Shown here: positions 1 through 11,516 of the stretch, one piece after another
Layout of the letters: each line of letters opens with the position of its first letter
How positions within the stretch are numbered: position 1 is the stretch's first letter
Assembly (NCBI RefSeq): GCF_040958095.1
Contig: NC_091188.1
Coordinates: forward strand, 3,322,181-3,386,180
Length of the DNA stretch: 64,000 bases
Origin: Procambarus clarkii
Taxonomy: Eukaryota > Arthropoda > Malacostraca > Decapoda > Cambaridae
Direction of reading: 5' to 3'
The notes under the pieces: generated by a model
What the model was told of the DNA's origin: nothing
Database searches by the model: none
Seen by the model: only the letters and a program-made list of their open reading frames with translations
Made by a program: the position numbers and the translations under genes

Positions 1-2395
1 ACCTTGACCCTTTAGGGTCTGTTGTACTTTCTGCGGAGTCCCGGTATGGAGTCTGCCTCCGCCGAGTCACTCCTTGGATCACCGGTTAGATTAGATTACA
101 TTCCGGCGTTTTAGCACAACATTCTTTGACCGTTGTGGCAACTCAAGAGGATATGGGATCACAACACAACTTTTCTACCCCGAATTTGGCTCAAGTTCTA
201 GGTATTATACCATTGTTTCATTCGGGTGATTATCGTCTATCCGTCATCCTCTTGGTATTGTCCGTCCAATGTAAGGCAGTATATATATTCACTGGTGTAC
301 TTTGTATGGTGTGAATATGTCTCTGCTGGTTCTTCTTTTATTCAGAGGGGTGCGTGCGTGTGTGTGAGAGCGCCCACATTACCGCCACAGCAGGGCGCCA
401 GTCCTCCACAGGGACCCCCACAGCGGTGGGCCCCACCAACGCCCACTCATAACGCCCCCATCATCAATAACCTTACCCATAGCCGTAATAACTCAAATGC
501 TTCGCTCGAGTTGATTAGATATTCAGGCCGCAGCTGTCAAAGGGAACACCTGTATTTGATGTTTAGAAAGGGGGTGGGGGGGTCAGGGAGCTGCAGGTGT
601 TCGGTGATGAGTTGATGAGTAAGATGAAGGACGAGACGAACCATGCGTCGAGGAGGAGGAGGAGAAAGTTGTTACCAACATATTCGAGGGTTCGAGCCCT
701 CTTCACGGCTCCTGTGGATTTGTTTTCTGATATGTCACGTTAATGTGGTTTCTGTGTGAGATGATGAATGGTGTTAATGATAACTTTGATAGTGTTGAAG
801 AAAGCGATGACAATACTTTCATATCGTTAAAGATGAAAGATGATACGAGATGACGAATTGATCAACAGTGTCGAGGACAACTTACATTCCTTTGTCTCGT
901 GATGTTAAATGAGAATTGTTGTTGATAAACAGAAAGATGCAAATTTTGAAAAGAAAAGGAAATAGGCAATTTACTGGATGAACACCATAGAGGTAATGAT
1001 GTAAATAAGGCCATGGACATGACTGTAAGCTAGTGACCTTATGCCAAATACTTTACTGAGGCGGGAAATAAAGACCTTGAGAATATTAGGCTTCTTGGTC
1101 AGATCTTTAGATTTTCTATCTCCGAAAGTTGATTTAAAAGTTTAGACATGACCTCTTCAAATCCACGCTTTACGTTTTCACAATAAGAATTCCATAAAAA
1201 AAAACCAGCCTAGCATTCCACTAATAGTCCATTGTTGTTTGAATTTCTTTGTAATGACGTTAATGGAGCTAATTGCTGTAATGCAATAATGACTTTGAAA
1301 TAAGTAAGAGTTAGAATCATACATTTCGGCATCGCATTAAAACCACTGTGGCAAAGCTAACCACGTCCCCATGACCAAACACAAACTCCTTGGATACAAT
1401 GGTCATAAATTTCACAATCACTTATTGTTCCTGAGCATCTGAAACCTGTTCACTGGAAGCTTTCCTGTTTATGTTTAATACATCAAGTATGGTCGTACTT
1501 ACATATGTAAACGGTGAGGTGGAGGAGCCCATGACGGCGTCACCCCACCATGTTGACAAGCGTCACGGGTGGAGAGTCCAAAATAGGCTACAATACTGAT
1601 GGGCCTCACACGACATGTCACCACACCACGCAGGATACTTCCGTCTATGATGTCCAAAGATATGAGATAACACCGTGACGCGGAAGTTACAGAAATATTA
1701 TAGTAACATGCCCCTGAGAGCTAGCTGCTCGGATACGTCCATGCCGCTGGATGTCAACAATCTCTCTCCTCATATTTCCCAGCTAGTAAATTTTTGCTGC
1801 ATTCATCGCTACAACTAAGGTATAATGATGCAAATCAAAGACTGTTTAGCATATTTGCTACATGATTAAATTACGGTGAAGAGCTTGGTATCCACTGTTA
1901 TTCCTTCCTCGACTAATATTTTGGACATTTTATTTTTAATTCAAATATGTTTATCGCCTCTTCTTTCGCATCAGCACTTCTCTCTGTGGTAGACTATACA
2001 ATATGATCAAAGCTTGACTTAAACTATCAACTCAAAAACTTAATTAGGGTTCTTGAGTTGTACTCAGGATCGCTGTGAATGAGCTCGGCCAACATATGAT
2101 AAACACGTTTGATATATAAGTGATTGAAGGTGTTTTAAGGCAATAAACCGTTGATTTGCAATTTTATCAAGATGCCTCAACTCTTGCTCGTGACTGTATT
2201 TTTATCTGAAAGAATGATTTTCTAACCAGGTGTTAAAATATTCATGAGTACAGAAGCCAGTGTTTCAAATTGGTTATTAAAATACACGACCAGGAGAAAT
2301 GGGACTGTTCATTCACACCCTGGCGTTTAACATACCACCTCCATTGTTGTAGTGATCGTGTAAATTGTAGGATATTGTTATGGATGGCTGAATGC
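1..2395. other. intergenic DNA, no gene recognised
   Basis: No open frame here resembles a known family and I see no coherent splice-linked exons. The only repeat I recognise is the SINE fragment near 676-762. Short open frames in the first 620 bases have no recognisable domain and are probably chance. Confidence 0.5.
676..762 (+). repeat. 3' part of foldback tRNA-derived SINE (family A)
   Basis: A B-box-like ggttcgagccc is followed by cacggctcctgtggatttgtt and then a tail with tcacgttaatgtgg and tctgtgtg. The same order occurs in the better copies at 8121, 8880, 11325 and 16788. The 5' part is missing or too diverged to see, and I found no clear target duplication. Confidence 0.6.
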
Positions 2396-2396
2396 C

Positions 2397-2829
2397 CATT
2401 ACACCACAGCACGAGGCTACTAACATTCACGGTGCGTGTGTGAGGAGACTTATGGGTACTCCATTACACCACAGCACGAGGCTACTAACATTCACGGTGC
2501 GTGTGTGAGGAGACTTATGGGTACTCCGTTACACCACAGCACGATGCTACTAACATTCACCATGCATGTGCGAGGAGACTTATGGGTACTCCATTACACC
2601 ACAGCACGAGGCTACTAACATTCACCGTACGTGTGTGAGGAGACTTATGGGTACTCCATTACACCACAGAACGAGGCTACTAACATTCACGGTGCGTGTG
2701 TGAGGAGACTTATGGGTACTCCATTACACCACAGCACGAGGCTACTAACATTCACCGTGCGTGTGTGAGGAGACTTATGGGTACTCCATTACATCACAGC
2801 ACGAGGCTACTAACATTCACCGTGCGTGT
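2397..2829. repeat. 65-bp tandem repeat, about 6.6 copies
   Basis: The unit runs from cattacaccacagcacgagg through ctactaacattcac to gacttatgggtactc, and repeats every 65 bases with a few substitutions per copy. The last unit is truncated. 65 is not a multiple of three, so open frames across it change frame in each unit and are not genes. Confidence 0.93.
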
Positions 2830-3027
2830 TAGAGTATTAAAATTCAGTCACGTCTCGACACTTCAAGAGCAGCACGAAGCACACGAATATTGTAGTAGAC
2901 ATCCCCCCTCGGTGTAATTACCTAAATATAGTTACAGGATGAGAGGCTGGTTGTGTCCCGTTATCCCAGCACTCTTTGTCATATAACAGATCTATTTTTC
3001 CTCTATTACGTCTGCTACATTTATTTC

Positions 3028-3029
<2 letters not shown>

Positions 3030-3110
<81 letters not shown>
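3030..3110. repeat. (CA)n microsatellite
   Basis: An uninterrupted CA run of about 80 bases, directly abutting the end of a tRNA-derived SINE. Confidence 0.98.
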
Positions 3111-3112
<2 letters not shown>

Positions 3113-3270
3113 AAGCCGCCCGTAGCTGCTGTCTAACTCCCAGGTACCTATTTACTGCTAGGTGAACAGGTGCATCAGGGTGTCTGCCTCGGCCGGGATT
3201 CGAACCCGGGCCCTTAGGACAATGACCCCCGAGTGCTGTCAACCCAGCCGCGAGACCCCATCCATAGTCC
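3111..3270 (-). repeat. tRNA-derived SINE
   Basis: On the minus strand a tRNA-like head (ggttgacagcactcgg as a weak A-box region, then ggttcgaatcccgg as B box) is followed by the decapod SINE body, seen here as its complement ctaactcccaggtacctatt and tgctaggtgaacag. A (GT)n tract follows at 3273-3295. Confidence 0.75.
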
Positions 3271-3508
3271 CATGTGTGTGTGTGTGTGTGTGTGTTGGTT
3301 ACATCCTGGCCAGACGTGCATCAGAACATCACCCTAGTGAAGCACCAGAACACTCCCCCTTGTGACGCAAAGGCAGTCTTGTTTGACGGCACACACACCT
3401 TAGGAAGTTTTGCCTGAATGGCTTCCCTTATTGACACAGTGGGTTCGACTACACTCTTAGAAGGTCCGGGCAGCCTCCCAGAAGGCCAGGCCTCGCTCCC
3501 TCCCACAA

Positions 3509-3565
3509 GGTCAGAGCAGACTTCCACAAGGTCAGAGCAGACTTCCACAAGGTCCGGCCAGACTC
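3509..3565. repeat. 23-bp tandem repeat, about 2.5 copies
   Basis: aaggtcagagcagacttccac repeats at a spacing of about 23 bases, with a diverged third unit (aaggtccggccagactccc). Confidence 0.8.
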
Positions 3566-4224
3566 CCACGCGGTCACGAGTCAAAGCACCACATCATACA
3601 ACAAGGAGGTAAACTAATCCCACTAATGAGCCTTAACTCGACCTAAGCTAGGACATGGCCTTCACAAGGTGAGGCTGGATGCACCCGCCATGCACCCGGA
3701 TACCACGGCCCGAAGAACCCCTCACTAGGTAAATATGTGCCTCGCATATGACATCATGTTGCCAGTCTTGATGGTGAAGCCTGTTAACGCGTCCCTGGTG
3801 ATGCCACGGTACCAAAACACTCCCTTCGTAAAGCACCAAGCAGCACCAGTGTAACGTCTCAGAGAAACGAATGGAAATAAATAAATAATGAAGTAATGTA
3901 TGAGGGTTTGGGGGTGAGAGAGGTAGAAGGGAGGTGGAGGAGTAAGGAGTGTGGTCAGGTGAAAGGGAAAGTTTGAAGAAATGCGGAGAGAGAGACTGAG
4001 AAAACGGAGAGGAGTAGAAAATAGAAGGTAGAAAGGGCTGCCACCATCCATTCTAAACTCAGTACATACAAGACAAGGAATGGAACTTGTCTTGTTCAGG
4101 GGAGACTACTATGAATATCCCTGGAAGAAATGCTGGATGGAAATAACGGTAGGCATTTAAAAAAAAGAGATTAGTGTGGGAGGGACGAGGCCAATCACTA
4201 TAAAGAGGGACAGTGCTTGAGAGT

Positions 4225-4284
4225 ACCATGGGAGGGAAGACCATGGGAGGGAAGACCATGGGAGGGAAGACCATGGGAGGGAAG
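4225..4284. repeat. 15-bp tandem repeat, 4 copies
   Basis: Four near-identical units of accatgggagggaag in tandem. Confidence 0.95.
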
Positions 4285-4406
4285 AGTAGGACAGGCACAC
4301 ACCTTCCAGGAAATGAGCCACATTACACTCACGCCCACACAATGAGTACAAATGGGTTATTGTTTCATATTTCCACACTCACAAATATTTTAAAATCTCT
4401 TGTTGT

Positions 4407-4533
<127 letters not shown>

Positions 4534-4994
4534 TTTTATTAATTCTTTTCGGAGGCAAAGAGGACGTGGATAGTAGTTATGTGAAGCTTCAGTATATATT
4601 ACCAAGTAGGATGAGGTGAAGCTGGCTGCTATCCAGTCGACCTTGGCTGTTGTGGTAGGCGAGGAGTGGGGGGCTGGATAGCCTGCAGTGGTCATGAGGA
4701 TGGTAGGATGTATCTAAGCGCAATAGGCTGTTGATAGGTGGATAAGTGTTTCAGATGTAGTGCTTCGCTTATATCTTTTATTGTGTTGCTAGTCAAGATA
4801 TTTCTGGTAGTCTAGTTGCATGAAGAAACTATGTGGTTTCTTCAAAAATTTCTTAAAAAAAATATATATATATTTAAAAAAAAATATACAATTATTTTTT
4901 TAACAATAAAAACAACGTCTTGTTGTTGGTGTAAATACATAGATGACATTCGTCTCTTTGATTAAAGCGTTTTGTTTGGTGTTGAGAGAGTTTA

Positions 4995-5422
4995 TCATAA
5001 GTAAGCCTTAAGTAAGCCATAAGTAAGGTGGTGGCCTTCTTCTGGTATATTGTGAACTGTCTTCTGGTTAATGTCGATAAGAGTCACGTTTCTGTCAGCG
5101 ACGACTTTTAGCACTCTTCCTTCTGTTTCATGAGCCGTTGAAAAGAAGTTCTTATAGACAAGTTTAGTAGGCGAGACAGATCCTATTGTGTTGGCCTTTT
5201 CATCCGAGGAAACATTGCAATTCACCTTCATTTTAATGATCCTTTCGACGTATCCGTTAGACTCCATTGTTGACAAGAACCTGACAAGAAGAGTCTTACT
5301 CTGTTGAATTTCTTGTCAAACTGCTTCCAAGTGGAGTTGTGTGTGAGCTCACAGTTGACAGACGTCGACAATACTTCGCTTGTGCAGTTCACAGCACTCA
5401 CTACCAGCATATGCATTAGCAT
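4995..5422 (-). pseudogene. unrecognised secreted-protein-like coding fragment with a frame change
   Basis: On the minus strand a frame starts at 5422 with a short hydrophobic N-terminus (MLMHMLVVSAVNC) and continues with ordinary-looking composition, including CELTHNSTWKQFDKKFNR. Near 5280 good-looking composition moves to another frame, which continues through MESNGYVERIIKMKVNC to a stop near 4995. The two halves overlap across a local duplication of ttcttgtca, consistent with a small indel in a once continuous gene. Composition is balanced and free of simple repeats, unlike nearly all other open frames nearby. I do not recognise the family. It could be a decayed exon, a multi-exon gene fragment or chance; no AATAAA is seen shortly downstream. 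Confidence 0.3.
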
Positions 5423-5569
5423 ATTCTTATATTAGTTCCCGCAGAATAGACTGCAGTGTGAAAGCCATCATTCCTTTCCAAGACTGTTACAGCTAGAAAA
5501 TGTAGCTTATACTTTCACGCTCCATCTTGTAGGTGTAATTAAGTACCCAATTTCGCTCGAATGATTCCT

Positions 5570-5720
5570 TAAGCTGTAACATAGCACATATTATGAGACT
5601 AACCCCGACCTGTCTCTGTCCGTCCCTTACCTTAGACATTCACCCTGCAAACTTTGGTGAGGCTAGCCTCAAGCGTCTAGCCTCCAACCTCACACAGACA
5701 TTCTATACATATAGATATGT
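5570..5720. repeat. diverged interspersed repeat fragment
   Basis: The block around gaggctagcctcaagcgtct and cctccaacctcacacagacattc resembles blocks near 22580-22640 and 21040-21080 (cctcctactttggacagacattc). Probably a retroelement 3' end; class uncertain. Confidence 0.4.
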
Positions 5721-5865
5721 ATAAAATATACCCTCTATATAGAAAATATACCTTCTAATACTCATTATACTTTCTTTACTATGACGTTCGGTAACTAGAT
5801 TGCTCTTCTTAATCTCGAAAGTAAGAAAATAGGATAGAAAGCTTATCTTCAGGTATTAAAGGTAT

Positions 5866-6066
5866 TGTTTCCCGAAACGCTGTGTGTATTAGCAGCTTTA
5901 TTTTTTTTTTGTTTTTTTTTTTTTTGCAGGGATATTCCTGCGCGGGCCCAGCGGCTTTAGGTATTGTATGTACTAGCTTTATCTATAATTCCTACATTAT
6001 GTTTGTAACCCATCTTCTGTGTATGTACTTTTACCTGAATAAACATTTTGATTTTGTTTTTAGACT
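5866..6066 (+). repeat. retroelement 3' tail (family with aaacgctttgcgt)
   Basis: Contains cccgaaacgctgtgtgta, then ggtattgtatgtactagct, then cctgaataaacattttgat, the last carrying an AATAAA. Related copies lie at 33045, 34185 and 49190 (plus) and 35935 and 56360 (minus). The shared order and the terminal AATAAA suggest the 3' end of a non-LTR element. This copy is interrupted by a T-rich stretch. Confidence 0.65.
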
Positions 6067-6183
6067 ATAAGATCAACAACCCCAGCAGTGCGGTCACGTT
6101 TAGCCACATATACATGGGTGAATTTCGACATTTATTCAGCATGTAATTTCGTTAAATAAAATGGACACTTTCCTTATTAAGAC

Positions 6184-6256
6184 CACTCAATAGCTCGGTC
6201 GATAGAGCTTCGTCCTCAAAGTCGTGGAGGTCCCCGGTTCGAGTCTCCTAGAGCCC
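6184..6256 (+). repeat. tRNA-like SINE head
   Basis: An A-box-like tagctcggtcgatagagc is followed about 30 bases later by the B-box-like ggttcgagtct. The acceptor ends do not pair convincingly, so this is a SINE promoter region rather than a functional tRNA. Confidence 0.5.
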
Positions 6257-6258
6257 CG

Positions 6259-6506
6259 GGGCCAGATTCACGAAAGCACTTACACAAACACTTACGAACG
6301 TGTACATCTTTCCTCAATCTTTGACGGCTTTGGTTACATTTATTAAACAGTTTACAAGCATGAAAACTTGCTATTCAACTGTTATTATTGTTATAAACAG
6401 CCTCCTGGTGCTTCGGAGCTCATTAACTGTTTAATAATTGGAAACAAAGCCGCCAAAAATTGAGAAAAGATGTACAGGTTCGTAAGTGCTTTCGTGAATC
6501 TGGCCC
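6259..6506. mobile_element. MITE with long terminal inverted repeats, copy 1
   Basis: It starts gggccagattcacgaaagc and ends with the inverse gctttcgtgaatctggccc. The inverted arms extend inward through cttacgaacgtgtacatctt and the matching aagatgtacaggttcgtaag, around a centre with aaacagcctcctggtgcttc. It has no coding capacity. Copies 2 and 3 are at 50529 and 61597. Confidence 0.85.
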
Positions 6507-6767
6507 TCGGTGAATAGGAATGGAAGCAATTTCGTCCTTTCAAAATTAATCACTTCGATGCCATTACTACTGTTGTTGGTAATGCTACAATGGCGCACGT
6601 TAAAGTACAATACAAACTAGGAAGTGCACAAAATAAGAGAAGTTTCATTGAAATTCCGATCCTGACCTTGAGTAAATGATGACCAACAAATCTTAAATGT
6701 GTACAACCTTTGACGCTGTTTGTTTACTGTACTACAGCCTAGTGTTGAGGTATAATGTGTCGGGAGG

Positions 6768-6836
6768 TTCAAGTACGTTTATTGAGACAATGAAATACAT
6801 CTTAAAGGGATACAATAGCTTAGGCTATTTCTACCT
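6768..6836 (-). repeat. retroelement 3' tail, inverted copy
   Basis: tcaagtacgtttattgagac and agcttaggctatttctacc are the complement of the block at 7038-7118, and a related block lies at 29862. The paired inverted copies flank a (GA)n tract. Confidence 0.6.
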
Positions 6837-6909
6837 TTTTTTTATGTGAAGACTGAGGGGCAACAGTTGCCTCGCTTCCTCCCCCGATTGCTGTCTCTGT
6901 CACACTACG

Positions 6910-7032
<123 letters not shown>

Positions 7033-7037
7033 AGTTT

Positions 7038-7218
<181 letters not shown>

Positions 7219-7804
7219 CACATCATTACAGAATGCATTAATGTGGGCTAAACCAGTGTACAGGCAGCCACCACCGCGGCGGTCACCTTACAACCGGGTA
7301 TATCTGCGCTCTTCAGAAGGGAAGGCCGCCGTGCGCGCGCATTTCCACCCTCCTCTAAAACGCTTCCCTGCATGACTATTTTGACCTTGAAGCAAAATGT
7401 GCAGAATTATCGCGTCTCTTCTGTTCTTCTCTTGGTTCCCTAGGCCACACCACCACGGCCAAGGTTTGTTAATATTTACTCAGCTCTCACCAGTAAATTT
7501 ACATACACGAAAAATAGTTTTTGGAATCATGAAATAGTTCTTTTTTTTTGACCAACAAATACTTCATATATACACACGCATGCCAACTTTTTCTATTCAT
7601 AGCACCTCGTATTTTGACGCATAATTTACCAAAGGCTAAAAACGTATTTTGAAGAAAATGGTGGCGCCGCGCGGAACTGTCCTGTTTTCTGTTCTAGAGT
7701 TCTCTAGTTGGTTAGGTTAGGGCACTTTAATGCAACAGTTTCTTGACGATGGGAACGCTCGTGGGAACGGGTACGCATGCACGCACAACGGATATCATCA
7801 GCAG

Positions 7805-8106
7805 TGAGCACGAAACTGGCAAACATTCGGTGTCTACCACTCTTAAGTCTCGACTCTCGCAAGAAATTATGCATAAGCTACGTCAGACCAGCTCCAGAAT
7901 ACGCAGCACTAGCATGAAAACCTCAGCCTGAGAAGCGCAAAGAGAAATTTGAGGTCCAGAAGATTGCAACATGATTTATCTTAATAGAGGTACACCTAAT
8001 AACCCAGAAAGGTAGAAAGAAGGACTAGAGGACATGATCACAATGTACAAAATACAGGGAACAGGGACTGTCTTTTCCAAATTAGAGATAACAGCATCTA
8101 GGTAAA
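7805..8106 (+). pseudogene. non-LTR retrotransposon reverse-transcriptase relic (C-terminal part)
   Basis: Translated with frame changes, the plus strand reads YVRPAPEYAAL, then EKRKEKFEVQKIAT, then LEDMITMYKIQGTGTVF. This order is typical of the region after the RT domain of jockey/CR1-like LINEs (RPxLEYAAPVW ... KVQRxAT ... LEERRxRGDMIxxYKI). In-frame stops and the small size show it is dead. The SINE at 8121 inserted at its 3' end. Confidence 0.65.
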
Positions 8107-8120
8107 TAGTAGAAACACAA

Positions 8121-8272
8121 AAACAAATCCACAAGGGCCGTGACGAGGACCATGTCGTAGCTCAGTCGATTAAGGCAGCGTCTGGGATGATCTCGGACGT
8201 AGGTTCGAAGCCTCGTCACAGCCCTTGTAGATTTGTTCATTTGATGCATCACGCTATTGTGATTTCTGTGTG
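8121..8272 (+). mobile_element. foldback tRNA-derived SINE (family A) with 14-bp target duplication
   Basis: It begins acaaatccacaagggccgtg, the complement of its own later segment, then has an A-box-like tagctcagtcgattaagg and B-box-like ggttcgaagcc. It ends with catcacgctattgtgattt and tctgtgtg. It is flanked exactly by tagtagaaacacaa at 8107-8120 and 8273-8286, which is direct evidence of retroposition as one unit. Confidence 0.9.
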
Positions 8273-8584
8273 TAGTAGAAACACAATAGTGTAGCAAAAT
8301 TATCGTACGCAATGCAGGCAATATGCAGGTAGAATACACTGAGGGCAGTTATGGGTCTCAACACCATCCTGTTGCAATAGCAAGTTCAACAGAGAATTAC
8401 ACAGTTTACCTGCTTGCAAAGCTAAAGCTTCCCCCAGACTGTACACGTGTGGCAGTTACACGTGTACAGGTAAACTCAGTCCAGGACTGAGTTTACCTCT
8501 CACGTGCCTGCAGACGACACTCTTTACCTAATCACATGCTTCTCTTACACGCATGATTATCATGGTATTCAAAACATCTTCACT

Positions 8585-8589
<5 letters not shown>

Positions 8590-8664
<75 letters not shown>
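8590..8664. repeat. (TC)n microsatellite
   Basis: About 75 bases of TC. Confidence 0.98.
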
Positions 8665-8667
<3 letters not shown>

Positions 8668-8879
8668 ATATTGCACAAACCTTTTGAAATTATTTAATAA
8701 CAAAATTATATATTTTAATTCACCCATATTTTCTTAAACAAACATTTACCCCTCATCATTATTTTAAACTTACAGAAATATTTTTTTTGTATTTCTGTAA
8801 GCTATATCTTATTTTCTATATTTTATACACTTGTTTACGTATCAGGGCTTTATCTTGCTCTCAAACAAGTATATACATG

Positions 8880-9042
8880 AACAAATCCACAAGGGCCGTG
8901 ACGAGGATTCGAACCTGCGTCCGAGAACATCCCAGACACATCCAAGTGTCTGGGATGCTCCCGGACGCAGGTTCGAATCCTCGTCACGGCCCTTGTGGAT
9001 TTGTTCATTTGATGCATCACGTTAGTGTGATCTCTGTGTGTG
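8880..9042 (+). mobile_element. foldback SINE (family A), near-perfect palindrome, 13-bp target duplication
   Basis: The arms at about 8881-8943 and 8946-9006 are near-perfect reverse complements (acaaatccacaagggccgtg versus cacggcccttgtggatttgt), each with a B-box-like ggttcgaatcc or its complement. A tail with tgatgcatcacgttagtgtg follows. The direct repeat aagtatatacatg at 8867-8879 and 9043-9055 flanks the whole structure, so the palindrome inserted as one piece. Confidence 0.9.
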
Positions 9043-9189
9043 AAGTATATACATGTTGTAGTCATCAGTACCCTCAGGTCTGGTGTCAGTCTTGTAGCAA
9101 ACGACCTGTGCTCTCACATTCTTCTCCAGCGACGTGAGGTGAGGAAGGGCACCATGCTGGCCCTGCATGGTGAGGAACCATCCGTACGA

Positions 9190-9392
9190 GTTCTTACCTT
9201 ATCTTAACTATCAGGCGAACGCGCCAAGCCATTACGACTATGTAGCACTTGGAAGGAGTCAGGATAAGGATTTGGCATGGGACGAGGAGGGGAGGAATGG
9301 TGCCCAACAACTTGGAGACACCGTCAGGGATTGAACGCCGATCTGCGTGAAGGGAGATCGTCACTCTACCGTCCAGCCCAAGTGGTTATCTA
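9190..9392 (-). repeat. tRNA-derived SINE
   Basis: On the minus strand, cttgggctggacggtagagtg (A-box region) and ggcgttcaatccctg (B box) are followed by ggcaccattcctcccctcc. A closely related copy is at 19320-19490. Confidence 0.75.
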
Positions 9393-9880
9393 GGGTTCCT
9401 CGGCAGATGGGGCTAGTGTAATGTCAGCGCTCACACACACATTCTTCTCACGACTGAGACCTTTAACATCTGGAGAACGTTCCCACCAACATTCTTAATA
9501 ATATTCGAAGAAAATATTATCGTCGCGTCAATTCTTCTGAATTCAAATCTTGTCGATGGCTTCTGTCTGGACACTAAGCATTCATCTTCACTACCTTGCA
9601 TTCACTGCCGTTGAACTCTAGCGGCCTCTTATCCGGTCGTTTTAGAATATGTTCAAGTCATCAAGTCCCTCGAGCTAATTGTATGGATGCAGTGTCAATG
9701 ATCGTCTGACAGACTGGTATGAAAGGGTTGACAGAATGCAAATTTGTCAGTGTAAATAGACTGTTGACACTCTACCCCCCCCCCACAGTTAGACAAACAC
9801 GATGAACGACACCAGAATGACAGAATTAAGATGTTTTGTCTGGTATCGGTGTCGGCCTTTCACGCAGGGCAATAACACAA

Positions 9881-10143
9881 CCCGTTCTCGCACTTTCGTA
9901 TAGTCAATATTGACTTATTAAATACGTGCATATGTGACATACTAATTTATTGTGAATGTTCTAGTTTACCTTGATAAAGCTTTATATGAAACACCGACCT
10001 TACCTAACCTTCTTAGTATGTTATGATAAGCATCTTATTGCTTCGTAATTACAATTAAACTAAAACATTCACAATAAATTAGTATGTCACATATGCACTT
10101 ATTTAATAAGTCAATATTGACTGTAAGAAAGTGCGAGAACGGG
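9881..10143. mobile_element. MITE-like element with inverted arms of about 90 bases
   Basis: The left arm starts cccgttctcgcactttcgta and includes gtcaatattgacttattaaa and catatgtgacatactaattt. The right arm repeats these in reverse complement, ending gaaagtgcgagaacggg. The loop of about 80 bases has no coding capacity. I could not see a clear target duplication. Confidence 0.8.
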
Positions 10144-10454
10144 CATTAGCGAGGCAGGTGTTACCCTCACTGAACACTGTGTAATACGCAGGTAAATCTG
10201 ACTATGTATGTAGGTTAGATTAGCATTTTTAAAGCACTACAATCACCTTCTGTGGTTGATTGATCAATAAATCACTGAACTATATGTTTAACAGATCTCT
10301 AACCCTGTCTATGGAGGACAGAAGAAAATGTATATATATATATGCTGGTTAGCATTGTAAATGTCTGGCCACGTCTGTGGTAGAAAATAATAAATAAAAA
10401 AAACTGAAGCCATTCCGGTGTTGGTGATTAGGACCAAATATTGTGCCAAGGCCC

Positions 10455-10760
10455 CACGCGGTGTGCGAGCGAGCCGCACACGCCGGTCGCCGGGAGCCGG
10501 TCGGCCGAGCGGACAGCACGCTGGACTTGTGATCCTGTTGTCCTGGGTTCGATCCCAGGCGCCGGCGAGAAACAATGGGCACAGTTTCTTTCACCCTATG
10601 CCCCTGTTACCTAGCAATAAAATAGGTACCTGGGTGTTAGTCAGCTGTCACGGGCTGCTTCCTGGGGGTGGAGGCCTGGTCGAGGACCGGGCCGCGGGGA
10701 CACTAAAAAGCCCCGAAATCATCTCAAGATACCCTCAAGACACGCTCCTGAGGGCCTCAG
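10455..10760 (+). repeat. tRNA-derived SINE, nearly complete
   Basis: A Leu/Ser-type A box (gtcggccgagcgg) and B box (gggttcgatcccagg) form a tRNA-like head at about 10492-10568. The body with ttacctagcaataaaatagg and gtgttagtcagctgtcac follows, then a GC-rich segment with ggtcgaggaccgggccgcgg. The head folds partly like a tRNA, but it is joined to a SINE body and is not a tRNA gene. Confidence 0.85.
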
Positions 10761-10763
10761 TTA

Positions 10764-10880
10764 CAGCTCCGCTCCTGTGACAGGTAAGTCCACTACGGGC
10801 TCACCATAGCCCGTGCTACTTTGGAACTTTTGTTCTACGTAACCAGAATGTAAAACAACATCCTGAGTGTCGCAGGCTCT
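10764..10880 (+). repeat. interspersed repeat with aggtaagtccactacgggct
   Basis: The block ctcctgtgacaggtaagtcc / actacgggctcaccatagcc recurs at 62275-62350 (plus) and 55575-55660 (minus). It carries a splice-donor-like aggtaagt, so it could mislead gene prediction. Confidence 0.65.
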
Positions 10881-11324
10881 CTCAAACCACTTATTGGTGG
10901 TGTACAGAATAGAGCTCCAGCTCCTGGTGCCCCGTTCTTGAACTTTAATCATACTTATATTGTCTATGTTTTTTACACATATTTCTTTTGGAAATGCTCT
11001 GAAACTCTTCACAAAATAGCAGAGTCCAAGCTTCGTGTCACCCTGTGTTTACACTATGTATCATAACACCTGCCTCCCATATATTATCATTTGCTATGTC
11101 TACAGACGTATTCAGCCTTACTAATCTGCTGCTGGTCAACTTATACGGGCACATTTAAATCATTACGCACCGCAGGTTAAAGAAATATTAATTTTTAGTA
11201 CTTGAGTAAAGTGGAAAGTTATGCCATTATAATATATATAGTAGAAGTAGGCCTCCAGCAGTCTCTGGAGACTAAGGAGCTGCGCTCTGGTGGTCGAGGC
11301 TGGAGTATAATATACATATACCAT

Positions 11325-11516
11325 TACACGCAGAAATCACAATAGCGTGATGCATCAAATGAACAAATCCACAAGGGCCGTGACGAGGGTTCGAACCTAC
11401 GTTTGAGAGGATTCCAAACGCTGCCTTAATCGACTGAGATTTCGACGTGGTAAACGGAAGTTCGAGGATTCGAACCTCTCGGACGTAGGTTCAAACCCTC
11501 GTCACGGCCCTTGTGG
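11325..11516 (-). mobile_element. foldback SINE (family A), minus orientation, 12-bp target duplication
   Basis: The tail is on the left (gaaatcacaatagcgtgatg), then gaacaaatccacaagggccg, a reversed B box and A box, and finally the inverted copy ggttcaaaccctcgtcacgg. The direct repeat tacatataccat flanks it at 11313-11324 and 11517-11528. Confidence 0.87.

Noticed and set aside
2918..3242. Cysteine/valine repeat open frames
   Set aside because: They are translations of the (CA)n microsatellite and the adjacent SINE.
5278..5310. A 19-base intron (gtaaga...tcag) joining the two frames of the 4995-5422 fragment
   Set aside because: Far too short for a spliceosomal intron, and its removal leads to a stop instead of the second frame.
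10492..10568. Possible tRNA gene
   Set aside because: A and B boxes are good, but the head continues into a SINE body found repeatedly in this window.
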